Below, one piece after another: positions 14,031 through 22,170 of a stretch of 33,001 nucleotides of DNA. The position numbers were made by a program, and so were the translations under genes. The notes beneath the pieces are model-generated. The model saw only the letters and a list, made by a program, of their open reading frames with translations. It was not told where the DNA came from and ran no database searches. The stretch is from Methanosarcinales archaeon Methan_01 (GTDB lineage: Archaea; Halobacteriota; Methanosarcinia; Methanotrichales; Methanotrichaceae), in NCBI GenBank assembly GCA_001602645.1, contig LUYE01000012.1, forward strand, positions 68,042 to 101,042. The letters run 5' to 3'. Positions within the stretch are counted from its first letter, which is position 1; every line of letters starts with the position of its first letter.

Positions 14031-14714
14031 ATGAGGGGAACTCTGATCACCTTCGAGGGGATAGACGGGAGCGGCAAGTCGACGGCCCTTGCCGGCGTTG
14101 CCCGGATGGTTGCTGAAGGAAAGCTGGCCGTCGCGGGGAGGCGTTTTCTCTTCACCGCCGAGCCGACGAAAGGAGAGGAGGGGCGGATATTAAGAGAGAG
14201 GCTGAGGGCCCCGGCGGCGGTGGGCGGTCCGGGAGGGAGGAGGGCGGGGCAGATGGAGGAGCTCTTCCTCTTCATGGCAGACCACGCCCGCCACCTGGCG
14301 GAGACGGTGATCCCGGCCCTGGAGGTGGGGATGGTCGTCGTATCCGACCGGTACTCCGACTCCAGGGCAGCCTACCAGGGAGCCACCCTCCGTGGGGTCG
14401 TCCCCACGCCGATGGAGCGGGTGCGGGAGCTCCACCGCCCCTGGAGCGTCGTCCCCGATAGGACGATCCTCTTCTCGATCGACCCCACCATGGCGGTGGA
14501 GAGGTGCCTCTCCCGGGGGGAGGCCGGCCCCTCGGCGCCTCGGGGGCCCGAGAAGTTCGAGAGGGAGGAGTTCCTCCGAGAGGTGGCGGAGAACTTCGAT
14601 ACCCTGGCGAGGCTGGAGCCCCAGAGGTTCGTCGTCATCGATGCCGGCCGCCCGATGGCGGAGGTCCTCGCCGAGACGGCAGAGGCCCTGGTTGAGATCC
14701 TCGCCGAGGGCTGA
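14031..14714 (+). CDS. tmk: Thymidylate kinase
   Basis: Phosphorylates dTMP to dTDP with ATP. The 227-residue protein begins TLITFEGIDGSGKSTALAGV (P-loop at 10-18), followed by FLFTAEPTKGEEGRIL, ELFLFMADHARHLAETVIPA and VVSDRYSDSRAAYQGATL, the usual Tmk order with the DR(Y) motif. LSRGEAGPSAPRGPEKFERE is the lid region. The start ATG is about 32 bp from TTAAATAT. It pairs functionally with the thymidylate synthase at 30163-30888 but is not linked to it. It is convergent with mptE, with 113 bp between stops. Confidence 0.95.
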   Translation: MRGTLITFEGIDGSGKSTALAGVARMVAEGKLAVAGRRFLFTAEPTKGEEGRILRERLRAPAAVGGPGGRRAGQMEELFLFMADHARHLAETVIPALEVGMVVVSDRYSDSRAAYQGATLRGVVPTPMERVRELHRPWSVVPDRTILFSIDPTMAVERCLSRGEAGPSAPRGPEKFEREEFLREVAENFDTLARLEPQRFVVIDAGRPMAEVLAETAEALVEILAEG

Positions 14715-14827
14715 AGGCGGAAAGGCCGCAAGATCGGGGAGAACGACGGCGCCCTCCCAGAGCCGGCGAGGGCCCTCAGATGCGGACGAAGGCCTGAGCT
14801 GCCGGAGGGAAGAGCGGCCCCCACCAA

Positions 14828-15514
14828 CTAATCGGCAGGATCCGGCCGATCCACCAGGGCGATCGCCACCAGCCGTCTCGCCCAAGCCAGCTTCTTCTTC
14901 TTCTTCGCCGTGACGGTGGGATCGTCGTAGTCGAAGCCCACCATCCTGATCTCTTTCGCCCCGAAGCGCCGGGCGAGGAAGACCGCCCGATCTCCGTCGG
15001 TGAAGCCGCCGAAGTTGTAGACCCCCTCCAGGGGGGCAGCCTGGGTGGTGGCGAGGACCTTGGTGAGCTTAGGAACGTACTCTCTCAGGGCCGCCAGGTT
15101 GTCGCCGTGGGCGTGGACGACCGCCGCCGAGCCCAGGCCGTTCGCGGCGAGGATGTCGGGCATAAAGCCGTCGAGGTCGGTGACGATGACGTCGGGGAGG
15201 GCCCCCACCGCGAGGATCGCCGTCGTCGCCCCGTCGGCGGCTATGATGACGGGATCGCCCCGCTTCGACGGCTCCGGCGACCCTTGTCCTCCTCCCAGGG
15301 CCTCCGCCAGGCCTTTCGGGAGGCTCGGCCCATTCCCGCAGACCAGAACCCTCCTTTCGCGGATCATCGAGGCGAGCTCCTTTATGGAGAGGTCTCCCTT
15401 CCGGCCCAATAGGAGGCTCTGGAGGAGCCGGGCTGCCACCTCGTCCTCCTCCCTGGAGAAGCCGAAATCCGCCAGGATCTCCGCGTAGATCGGCTCCCAC
15501 TCCGAAAACTGCAT
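14828..15514 (-). CDS. mptE: 6-hydroxymethyl-7,8-dihydropterin pyrophosphokinase MptE (DUF115)
   Basis: Transfers diphosphate from ATP to 6-hydroxymethyl-7,8-dihydropterin in the tetrahydromethanopterin pathway, replacing bacterial FolK. Seen: N-terminal helical part (FSEWEPIYAEILADFGFSRE), then VLVCGNGPSLPKGL, PVIIAADGATTAIL, PDVIVTDLDG, AAVVHAHGDNL, FGGFTDGDRAVFLARRFGA and IRMVGFDYDD, which is the DUF115/thiamine-pyrophosphokinase-like order. The length (228) is normal for archaeal MptE. A run of lysines (KKKKKLAWARR) near the C-terminus is typical. The ATG is about 25-30 bp from a TTAA box, so probably leaderless. Confidence 0.92.
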   Translation of the reverse strand: MQFSEWEPIYAEILADFGFSREEDEVAARLLQSLLLGRKGDLSIKELASMIRERRVLVCGNGPSLPKGLAEALGGGQGSPEPSKRGDPVIIAADGATTAILAVGALPDVIVTDLDGFMPDILAANGLGSAAVVHAHGDNLAALREYVPKLTKVLATTQAAPLEGVYNFGGFTDGDRAVFLARRFGAKEIRMVGFDYDDPTVTAKKKKKLAWARRLVAIALVDRPDPAD

Positions 15515-15621
15515 GATCGTCCCATCCGCAGGAGATGGTTAAGCCTTTTCGCTGCGATCTGGCGGATCCCGGCCACGAAGGGAGAGATTCAGGATCATCA
15601 TAAGCCGCGGAAGAACCAGAC

Positions 15622-15662
15622 CGGATAAAAAGAAGAAAAGAGGGGCGGGGAAGATCTTCCCC
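15622..15662 (-). terminator. Terminator of the secreted-protein gene
   Basis: A perfect 16-bp palindrome, GGGGAAGA/TCTTCCCC at 15647-15662, begins one base after the TGA (15666-15664). It is followed on the minus strand by a C/T-rich stretch with TTTT runs down to about 15622. Confidence 0.6.
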
Positions 15663-15663
15663 A

Positions 15664-16620
15664 TCAGCTGCAACATCCACCGCTGGTGGTGGGGGTGTAG
15701 GCCGCATCAAAGACGGACCCGGCCGCAGAATCGTAAGTGCAGGGGTTGTAGTAGGGCCCATAGTCGCACGGGTCGCCACATCCGACAATGCAGCAGGAGA
15801 GCCAGTCCTTCGGTATCCACTCGTGCTTGTAGGGGACATCGATGGACATGTTCTTCTCGATGTGGAAGGTCCCGACGTAGTGCTCATCGATCTCGATCAT
15901 CGGGTTTCTCCAGGCGGAGTTCCTGGGCAGGAGATATCCGGTGCTGTTCATGTCGTCCGGCTCGCCCTGGAGGACTCCGATGTCCACCATACCGTCGGTG
16001 ATGTCCTCGTTGATCTTCATGGAGGTGTAGCCGACGCCCTGGTATACAGGATCCTCATAGGCGTAGTCCTTGTCCTTGACTATGACGTCGATCTCCTTGT
16101 CGATCGCCTTCGCATACTCCACCTGGTGGTGCATCATGGTGGCGGGCCTGTAGTTCTTTATCAGCGTCTTCTCCTTCAGGAGGGAGTCGTAGCGGATCGG
16201 GTTTCTGGCGTAGTAGCCGTTCCCGTAGGACATGGTCATCGGGGAGTAGACCATGGAGTTGTCCTCCCTCGCCGATATGCAGGAGTAGGCCTCCCACTCT
16301 CTATAGCATCCGTCAGGCCTGGTGTATGCGATCTCCTCTGCACAGAGCGTCATCTCGTTGTCGATGGTGCCGCTCCCGTGGGCGTAGTCCTTGTACATCG
16401 GCCCCTTCTGGTCAGTCCATGGCGAATCGAGCTGGATGTACCTGTAGGTCATGAAGTAGCCGCTGCCCTGGACGCTCTGATCGAAGTCGAAGGTGATGTT
16501 TGCAGATCTAGTTCCTTTCTCACAGGGATAATCATCGTAGTATTCGTAGTCGGCTTCTGCCGCTGCCGATATCCCGATCAGGAACGACAGGGCGAGTATC
16601 GCGAGTGTAACTTTTTTCAG
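15664..16620 (-). CDS. Secreted Cys-rich protein with signal peptide, unknown function
   Basis: From the chosen start the protein has about 318 residues. It opens with a textbook signal peptide, KKVTLAILALSFLIGISAAA after the initiator, cleavage likely near AAAEA. The mature part is rich in Tyr, Asp and Gly (YEYYDDYPC, YGNGYYARNP) and has Cys pairs in the middle (CYREWEAYSC) and many at the end (CCIVGCGDPC and a final GGCCS), suggesting disulfides or metal sites outside the cell. No membrane anchor follows. I do not recognise a family. The longest frame extends 20 codons upstream, but GGAGGG (16632-16627) and the signal peptide both point to CTG at 16620-16618 as the initiation codon. A palindromic terminator follows the stop. 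Confidence 0.8.
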   Translation of the reverse strand: MKKVTLAILALSFLIGISAAAEADYEYYDDYPCEKGTRSANITFDFDQSVQGSGYFMTYRYIQLDSPWTDQKGPMYKDYAHGSGTIDNEMTLCAEEIAYTRPDGCYREWEAYSCISAREDNSMVYSPMTMSYGNGYYARNPIRYDSLLKEKTLIKNYRPATMMHHQVEYAKAIDKEIDVIVKDKDYAYEDPVYQGVGYTSMKINEDITDGMVDIGVLQGEPDDMNSTGYLLPRNSAWRNPMIEIDEHYVGTFHIEKNMSIDVPYKHEWIPKDWLSCCIVGCGDPCDYGPYYNPCTYDSAAGSVFDAAYTPTTSGGCCS

Positions 16621-16865
16621 ATCACTCCCTCCGTCTAAATTAAGCTCGGTAGAGACTTGCAAGAATCTAATGCCACCCACCTATTTTAATCTGTTGATTG
16701 CATTATACGATGGAGGGAGGGCTGCGGCAGGATTTCTCGGGGATTGGAACCGTCCCAGATCGAAGGGGGATCTCAGAGATCCGTGGTGAAAAGTGGGAAG
16801 TTTCAGATCTGGGGTTTACGAAAAAAGAGATAAATGGGAGATGGACGGCGGAAGGGATGGCCGGA

Positions 16866-17732
16866 TCATCGCCCCGGATCGGCATCGTCGGCCTCGACCC
16901 GCCGCCGAAACTCCTCAAAGCCGATCGTATTTATGAACTCCAAAAGCCTCATGCCGGGCTTGGCGCCGGCCCGGTAGACCTCCAGGATCCGCCCTATGAG
17001 GGGGAGGATCTCCTCCCGGCCGACGAAGTCGCGGAAGATCCACCCCTCGTGGGGGGGCCAGCTCCCGCGCCCGCCGACGAAGAACATGTAGCCGTCCTCG
17101 GCGGTGTACCGCGCCCCGACGGGGCAGTTGACGACGCACCGGCCACACATGGCGCACTTACCGTAATCGATGACCGCCTTCCCCTCGACGACGGAGGCAG
17201 CCCCCACCTTGCAGACCTCGACACACTTTCCGCACCCAGTGCACTTCTCAAGGTCCAGCTCCGGTCTCACCCTCCCCATGATCCCTATCTCGTTGAACTG
17301 GGGCCTGGTGCAGGGGAAGGGGCACCCGCCGATCCCGACCTTCAGGGGGCCGGGGGTCTTCTCCCCCGTAAACCGCTCCGCGATCTCCTCCGCCAGGGAG
17401 GTCGTCTCGGCCGCGGCCTTGAAGCAGTAGTCGGACCCGAGACAGGAGACGACGTTCCTGAAGGTCATCCCCGCAGACCCTGGGAGAAGCCCCGCCTCGG
17501 CGAGATCCTGGAGCGCCGGGTCCAGCTTCTCCTCGGGGACCCCCAGGATCGAGAGCTCCTGCCGAACGGTTATGTGCACCTCGCCTCCGTACCTCTCGGC
17601 GACCTCGCCGATCCGCCTCACCTGCCGGGGGGTGAGCATCCCCCCGGTCACCAGGATCTTTATCTCGAACTTCCCGTCCCTCCTCTTGAATACGGCGGGC
17701 ATCCCCTTGTAAATCTCCGGCTTCAACGCCAT
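16866..17732 (-). CDS. Dsr-like sulfite/nitrite reductase-type sirohaem protein with two [4Fe-4S] clusters
   Basis: A 288-residue member of the small dissimilatory-sulfite-reductase-like (Dsr-LP) group found in methanogens. It carries the sirohaem/4Fe-4S cysteines: CLGSDYC (Cys97, Cys103) and CPFPC (Cys137, Cys141). Then an inserted ferredoxin module follows: CTGCGKCVEVC (164-174) and CAMCGRCVVNC (193-203). The N-terminal half-repeat (VTGGMLTPRQVRRIGEVAER, HITVRQELSILGV) is the ferredoxin-like substrate-binding domain. The enzyme is a single polypeptide with no partner gene nearby; electron donor and substrate (sulfite, nitrite or another oxyanion) are unknown. GGAGG lies right against the ATG, so the TTG two codons later (17726), with a 7-nt spacer, may be the real start. 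Confidence 0.88.
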   Translation of the reverse strand: MALKPEIYKGMPAVFKRRDGKFEIKILVTGGMLTPRQVRRIGEVAERYGGEVHITVRQELSILGVPEEKLDPALQDLAEAGLLPGSAGMTFRNVVSCLGSDYCFKAAAETTSLAEEIAERFTGEKTPGPLKVGIGGCPFPCTRPQFNEIGIMGRVRPELDLEKCTGCGKCVEVCKVGAASVVEGKAVIDYGKCAMCGRCVVNCPVGARYTAEDGYMFFVGGRGSWPPHEGWIFRDFVGREEILPLIGRILEVYRAGAKPGMRLLEFINTIGFEEFRRRVEADDADPGR

Positions 17733-18362
17733 TCCTCCAGCCTTTGTAGAACCATCGCCCCCAGGGGACTTGTAAATTGTGGTCGGGAAAAGGAGAACTC
17801 AGGATGAAGTGGTCTATTCGCGCCGGATAGCTTATCAAATGCTCCGAACCCGAGGGTCGCCTCCTCGGATCGGCGGGAGAACCTTAACGGGAAATGGGGG
17901 ACAGGGCGAAGGAAGGCCGCGGCAGGGAGGAAGCGTAATAAAGGCGTGAATGGAGAGGGACGGAGGGAGGGTTACAGAGGGAAGATATAGAGGGCCAGGA
18001 GAGGCGTGGACGGAGAAGGAGGAGAAGGGATCGGCCCGCGCCCCAAGGAGACGATTCCGACCAAAAGGTTAATACGTAAGGGATAAATTAGAAAATTGCC
18101 ACATGCCCATCGACGTCGATCTTGGGAACAATCTATATTTTGGTTCCATGGAGCTCGAAGGGGGGCGACTTTCCAGAAGTCGTGCAGAGCCCGGCTGAGA
18201 TGATGATAAGATAAAAACGAGAGTCGATATTTTACTCGGATCTCCTCCAGGAGAGGTCGATCGAACGAGCATGTAACGTTTATGGCGCCCCACGCAGGAC
18301 AGTGCCGTAGGGAAAGGACGTAATACCAGCCCGGGAGGCTGGAAAAGGAGGACAAAAGGGGG
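17733..18362. other. 630-bp intergenic region, no clear gene
   Basis: The gap lies between the divergent Dsr-like and COG1340 genes. It contains purine-rich G/A runs near 17930-18050, an ATCGACGTCGAT palindrome at 18109-18120, A+T-rich boxes near 18087-18096 and 18130-18142, and a CTCCT/AGGAG symmetrical element near 18243-18254. Only micro-frames are present. It probably holds promoters of both flanking genes and possibly an unannotated RNA; I cannot support a specific one. Confidence 0.4.
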
Positions 18363-19223
18363 ATGCTGGCAGAACTGGAAGAAAAGAAGGCCCGGCTGAA
18401 GCAACAGGCCATCGATTATAAGGATAGTCGCAGCCAATTGAACGCTGAAGCCAGCAAATGGGCCGCGGAGCGGAACGAACTGAACAAGAAGACCAAAGAG
18501 CTCATAGACAAGGCCCAAGAGCTCAAGACGCTCCGTGACGAGTACAACAAGAACGTGGCTGAGGCAAAACTGAAGCGGGACGAGTACAACGAGAAGACCA
18601 ACGACTTGTACGCCCAGATAGACGAGATCAGGAAGAAGCACAACCTCACCGGCGACCGATCGATCCGGGGTCTGCGAAGAGAGATAGACCACATGGAGTT
18701 CAAGCAGCAGACCGAGGTCCTCAGCCCCGACAAGGAGAAGCAGCTGGTCGAGAAGATCTCAGCCCTTCGAGCCGAGTTCAAGGCGAAGAAGGAGCAGATG
18801 GAGAAGAACGAGGTTCTCCGAGATCTCCTGGACGAGGCCCAGAAGCTGAGGGACCAGGCTTCCGAATACCACGATCTAGTAACCAAGTCCGCTGAACTCG
18901 CCCAGGAATATCACGACAAGATGATCGCCACCTTCAAAGAGGCCGACCAGGTGAGGGCCGCTGCCGACGCCGCCCACCGAGAGTTCGTCAAGGCCCAGGA
19001 GGCGGCCGACAAGCAGCACCGAGAGTTCATCAGGACTCAGAGAGAGATACGCGATTTCGACAAGATCATAACGGGCCTCCGAAAGAAGAACCGGGAGAAG
19101 AGAGAGGACAAGGTGAAGGCCGAGGTCAGGAAGGAGGCCGAGGAGATCCTCACCCAGTTCAGACAGGGAGAGAAGCTGGACACCACCGATCTCCTGAGAC
19201 TTCAGCGTTCAGGACTGGTTTGA
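18363..19223 (+). CDS. Archaeal coiled-coil protein (COG1340 type)
   Basis: A 286-residue protein made almost entirely of charged heptad-like helix (LAELEEKKARLKQQAIDYKD, LKRDEYNEKTNDLYAQID, LVEKISALRAEFKAKKEQ). A conserved break at IRKKHNLTGDRSIRGLRREI and VLSPDKEKQLVEK is characteristic of the uncharacterised archaeal COG1340 family. The C-terminal end, EAEEILTQFRQGEKLDTTDL LRLQ, is the usual short terminal motif. The family is widespread in euryarchaea; its function is unknown, with SMC- or ribosome-associated ideas untested. ATG 18363 is preceded by GGAGG and AAGGGGG. The stop codon lies inside the palindrome CTGGTT-TG-AACCAG (19215-19228). Confidence 0.85.
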   Translation: MLAELEEKKARLKQQAIDYKDSRSQLNAEASKWAAERNELNKKTKELIDKAQELKTLRDEYNKNVAEAKLKRDEYNEKTNDLYAQIDEIRKKHNLTGDRSIRGLRREIDHMEFKQQTEVLSPDKEKQLVEKISALRAEFKAKKEQMEKNEVLRDLLDEAQKLRDQASEYHDLVTKSAELAQEYHDKMIATFKEADQVRAAADAAHREFVKAQEAADKQHREFIRTQREIRDFDKIITGLRKKNREKREDKVKAEVRKEAEEILTQFRQGEKLDTTDLLRLQRSGLV

Positions 19224-19245
19224 ACCAGCAGACTGTATAAAAGAA

Positions 19246-19265
19246 GGGCGGCCCCCTGGCCGCCC
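19246..19265 (+). terminator. GC-rich hairpin after the coiled-coil gene
   Basis: GGGCGGCC (19246-19253), loop CCCT and GGCCGCCC (19258-19265) form a perfect 8-bp stem. No T-run follows, so terminator function is uncertain. It also lies just downstream of a TATA-like GTATAAAAG (19235-19243) that may drive the next gene, placing the hairpin in that leader. Confidence 0.4.
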
Positions 19266-19313
19266 CTCAATCCGTCGTCCTTCGGAGATCGAGGGGGCGA
19301 CCTCCCCGGGCGG

Positions 19314-20000
19314 ATGAAGATGGAGATAACCTGGCTTTCTCATTCTTGCTTTGAACTCGAGGGGACGATGAAGGTCCTCATCGACCCCTACCTCCGGGGA
19401 AACCCCGCCGCCCCCGCGTCCGCTGAGAAGCTCGAGCCGGACGCCATCGCCGTCACCCACGGCCACGCCGATCACCTCGGAGACGCCGAGGATATAGCTC
19501 GCAGGACCGGCTCCCCGGTCCTGGCCGTCTCCGAGGTGGCGAGGTTCCTCGACCGCCGGGGGGTTTTATCCGAGGGGATGAACATCGGCGGCACCTTCCG
19601 GGTCGCAGACGTCTCCTTCACCATGACGCAGGCGATCCACTCCTCCGACATAACCGTCACCGATCCGCCAACCTGCGGAGGCGACGCAGCGGGCTTTGTC
19701 ATCGACGATGGGATCAGGGTCTATCACGCCGGGGATACCGCCCTCTTCGACGACATGAGGCTCATCGGCGACCTCTACAGGCCCGATGTGGCGCTCCTTC
19801 CGATCGGAGACAGGTACACCATGGGGATGAGGGAGGCGGCGATCGCCGCGAGCTGGATAAGGCCTCACCTGGTGATACCGATGCACTACAACACCTGGCC
19901 CCGGATAAGCCAGGACCCAGCGGAGTTTCGGGAGATGGTGGAGATGCTATGCGACTCCGAGGTCGTTATCCTGGAGCCCGGCGACTCCCTGGAGTGCTGA
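19314..20000 (+). CDS. UPF0173-type metal-dependent hydrolase (MBL fold)
   Basis: A 228-residue metallo-beta-lactamase-fold protein of the UlaG/UPF0173 type. The metal motif is AVTHGHADHLGD (His, His, Asp, His), followed by the family marker TQAIHSSD, AGDTALFDDM and the late His in VIPMHYNTWP. Residues 3-16 (EITWLSHSCFELEG) are the characteristic first hairpin. It is predicted to be a cytoplasmic hydrolase acting on an unknown phosphodiester, lactone or similar substrate. Two starts are possible, ATG 19314 and ATG 19320; no good Shine-Dalgarno decides. No operon partner. Confidence 0.88.
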   Translation: MKMEITWLSHSCFELEGTMKVLIDPYLRGNPAAPASAEKLEPDAIAVTHGHADHLGDAEDIARRTGSPVLAVSEVARFLDRRGVLSEGMNIGGTFRVADVSFTMTQAIHSSDITVTDPPTCGGDAAGFVIDDGIRVYHAGDTALFDDMRLIGDLYRPDVALLPIGDRYTMGMREAAIAASWIRPHLVIPMHYNTWPRISQDPAEFREMVEMLCDSEVVILEPGDSLEC

Positions 20001-20143
20001 ACCCTCCGACGGCGGCGGGTCCACCAATAATAGATTCTTAGTTTTATATTTCATCTGAATTGCTGGTCCATCCCACAGACCTGCCGATCCTCTCCCGTAT
20101 TGCAACCGCAAACTTTTAAACTTCGTCGCCGAACCACCCGTCG

Positions 20144-20629
20144 ATGAGCGATCTTCGCCTGCTCTTTGGAAGACCGAAGATAAAGGGGAAAGAGCAGTTT
20201 CTCGCGGCTTTGAGGAGGGCCCAGGAGGATCGGCAGTCCGTCATCCAGGCGATGGACGCCTCCCTGGTCGTCGGCGAAAGCCACGCCGCCTTCGCCGCCG
20301 AGAAGGCGGTGCGGGCCTTCTCCGAGAGGAGGAACGTGGCCAAAGATCTGGGGCTGGAGATCCTCCGCTACGCCTCGGGCCAGAGGCAGATCGAGCGGGC
20401 GCTCACCATGGGCGTATCGGAAGCGACGGAGCGCGTCGCCCTGATCGTCTTGGGCACCCTGCCGGACATCTCCGAGATCGTCGAGGTCGACGGCGAAGGG
20501 CCTCGCTGGAGCGAGGCGGCCGTCAGGGAGGCCTTCGATATAGGGGATGCGGAGATCGAGGCCGCTGGGGAGGAGAGGATCCCCGACCTCGTGCTGGAGC
20601 GGATAGCGCTGATTGATGCTTACCGATGA
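20144..20629 (+). CDS. cgi121: KEOPS complex subunit Cgi121
   Basis: A 161-residue protein of the Cgi121/TPRKB family, the KEOPS subunit that captures tRNA by its 3' CCA end during N6-threonylcarbamoyl-adenosine (t6A37) synthesis. Seen: QSVIQAMDASLVVGESHAAF, AAEKAVRAFSERRNVAKDLG, LEILRYASGQRQIERALTMG and RVALIVLGTLP, the typical family order. A TTTTAAA box is centred 27 bp before the ATG, so the mRNA is probably leaderless. The next gene starts 9 bp after its stop, so the two are likely cotranscribed. Other KEOPS subunits are outside the window. Confidence 0.9.
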   Translation: MSDLRLLFGRPKIKGKEQFLAALRRAQEDRQSVIQAMDASLVVGESHAAFAAEKAVRAFSERRNVAKDLGLEILRYASGQRQIERALTMGVSEATERVALIVLGTLPDISEIVEVDGEGPRWSEAAVREAFDIGDAEIEAAGEERIPDLVLERIALIDAYR

Positions 20630-20638
20630 GAGGATCTT

Positions 20639-21244
20639 ATGAAAGAAGAGTTCTACACCCGAGGCCGATGGCAGAACTGGATCAATAAGATAAAGGAGAG
20701 CGGGTTCACCCTCCAGGAGTCGGAGGAGGACCCTTCGGCCGCGGTCTTCGTCTACGCCATGGACGACGTGGTCCTAGCCTGCCTCAAGGTCATCGCGAGA
20801 TGCGAACACGGCACCATAACAAAAGAGGATGCGGTCTCCGCCATCGACGAGATCAGGGATATCGTCTCTGAGAGGGACGACTCCCTGGGAGAGGACGCGA
20901 ACCTGATGCTGGAGTCCCTCAACGCCTCCCTCTCGGCCGTCTTCCTGGCGAGCCAGCGGTACATCGAGGGCGGCTACGACCGAAAGACGCCCCTGGAGGA
21001 TATGGTGAGAAAGGCGGCCACCGCCGAGGAAGCGGGCCGAATGGAGGAGGCCCTGGGGATCCTGAGCGATATAGGGGCGAGGGTGATCGGCGGGGAAGCG
21101 GTCCCCGAGGAGGCCTTCGCAGAGCTCCCCTACTGCATGACCGCAGAGCTCCTCGACGGCATCGACGCCATCTCCGCCGCCCAGGTCGGGGACGACAGCT
21201 ACAAGGAGGACGACGGCTCCGAGGACGACGGCGAGGACGCCTGA
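20639..21244 (+). CDS. DUF2150-family methanogen protein
   Basis: A 201-residue soluble helical protein resembling the archaeal DUF2150 family: FYTRGRWQNWINKIKESGF, AVFVYAMDDVVLACLKVIA and VSAIDEIRDIVSERDD. The last 20 residues are almost purely acidic (SYKEDDGSEDDGEDA). GAGAGGATCTT precedes the ATG. It follows cgi121 by 9 bp, which suggests a link to tRNA modification, but its role is unknown. Its 3' end overlaps the convergent methionine aminopeptidase by 46 bp, so the acidic tail here and the Ser/Pro-rich tail there are encoded by the same DNA. Confidence 0.75.
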   Translation: MKEEFYTRGRWQNWINKIKESGFTLQESEEDPSAAVFVYAMDDVVLACLKVIARCEHGTITKEDAVSAIDEIRDIVSERDDSLGEDANLMLESLNASLSAVFLASQRYIEGGYDRKTPLEDMVRKAATAEEAGRMEEALGILSDIGARVIGGEAVPEEAFAELPYCMTAELLDGIDAISAAQVGDDSYKEDDGSEDDGEDA

Positions 21245-22134
21245 CCGGGCCGTCGCCCCGGCCTCGTCGTCACCTCGCGCCCGCTATCCAGGACGATCAC
21301 CGTCTCCTCGGCCTGGGAGACGAGGGCGCCCTCCGCCTCCCAGAGGAGGGGGTACCGGTGGAGGACCCCCACTCGGAGGAGCTGAAGGATGGAGTAATCG
21401 ATCCTCTCCCCCGAGAGCCACCGGCGGGCGAAGGGGAGGGAGGGGTACCTATCCTGGACCTCTTTTAAGAGAGCCCTCGCCGGCGGAGACCTGACGGGCC
21501 TCTTCCCGACGAGGGAGTATATCTCGACCTGGGGCGCCTCCGAGATCCTGCCGATCCCATCGGTGGCGAAGGGCTCGATGGCTATGACGTCCCCCGGCGA
21601 TAGCTCCACTCCCTTATCGACGGCCCGGTTTGGGACCGACGGCTCGCCGTGGGCCCGGTATCGGTCTAGGCCGTGGCCCGTCAGGTTCGCGACGGAGTTG
21701 TAGCCGTACCCCCGGATCGCCTCCTCAATGGCCGCCCCCAGATCCGCCGTGGACGCGCCGGGCTCCACCAGCTCGATCGCCGCCGCAAGCCCGGCCTTCG
21801 AGGCCTCGACGAGGTCGGGGTGGCCGCCGAGGTCCACCGTCACGGCGGCGTCGGCGATGTAGCCGTCGACGTGGACCCCGATGTCCAGCTTCACCATCTC
21901 CTCGCCGAATGTCGACCCGTCCTGGGGGCGGGGGGTGTCATGGGCCGCGACCCTGTCCCGAGAGATGTTGCAGGGGAAGGCGGGCTCGCCGCCGAGGGCC
22001 CGGGTCTTCCCCTCTACGAACTCCGCCACCTCCAGGATGGAGACGCCGACGTCGATCATCGAGCTCGCCTCCGACCTGACCTGGGCTAGGATCTCTCCCG
22101 CCTTCCTGTACTTTTCAAGCACTTCAGCGTCCAT
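21199..22134 (-). CDS. map: Methionine aminopeptidase, type II
   Basis: Removes the initiator methionine from nascent proteins using a dinuclear metal site. All ligands are visible: LDIGVHVDGYIADAAVTV (two Asp), NLTGHGLDRYRAHGEPS (His), IEPFATDGIG (Glu) and AEETVIVL (Glu). The roughly 60-residue insertion before ARRWLSGERIDYS marks the type II, archaeal/eukaryotic form. The usual C-terminus would be near EETVIVLDSGREVTT; here about 20 extra residues (SSPSSSEPSSSL) read into the antisense of the DUF2150 gene. GGAG lies 9 nt before ATG 22134 and 6 nt before the TTG just ahead of it, so either may start. Confidence 0.95.
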   Translation of the reverse strand: MDAEVLEKYRKAGEILAQVRSEASSMIDVGVSILEVAEFVEGKTRALGGEPAFPCNISRDRVAAHDTPRPQDGSTFGEEMVKLDIGVHVDGYIADAAVTVDLGGHPDLVEASKAGLAAAIELVEPGASTADLGAAIEEAIRGYGYNSVANLTGHGLDRYRAHGEPSVPNRAVDKGVELSPGDVIAIEPFATDGIGRISEAPQVEIYSLVGKRPVRSPPARALLKEVQDRYPSLPFARRWLSGERIDYSILQLLRVGVLHRYPLLWEAEGALVSQAEETVIVLDSGREVTTRPGRRPGQASSPSSSEPSSSL

Positions 22135-22170
22135 CAAATCAGACTCCTATAGTCAACCTCGAAAGACTCG

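Noticed and set aside
16698-17807. 369-codon plus-strand frame
   Set aside because: It mostly mirrors the Dsr-like gene, whose cysteine motifs are clear.
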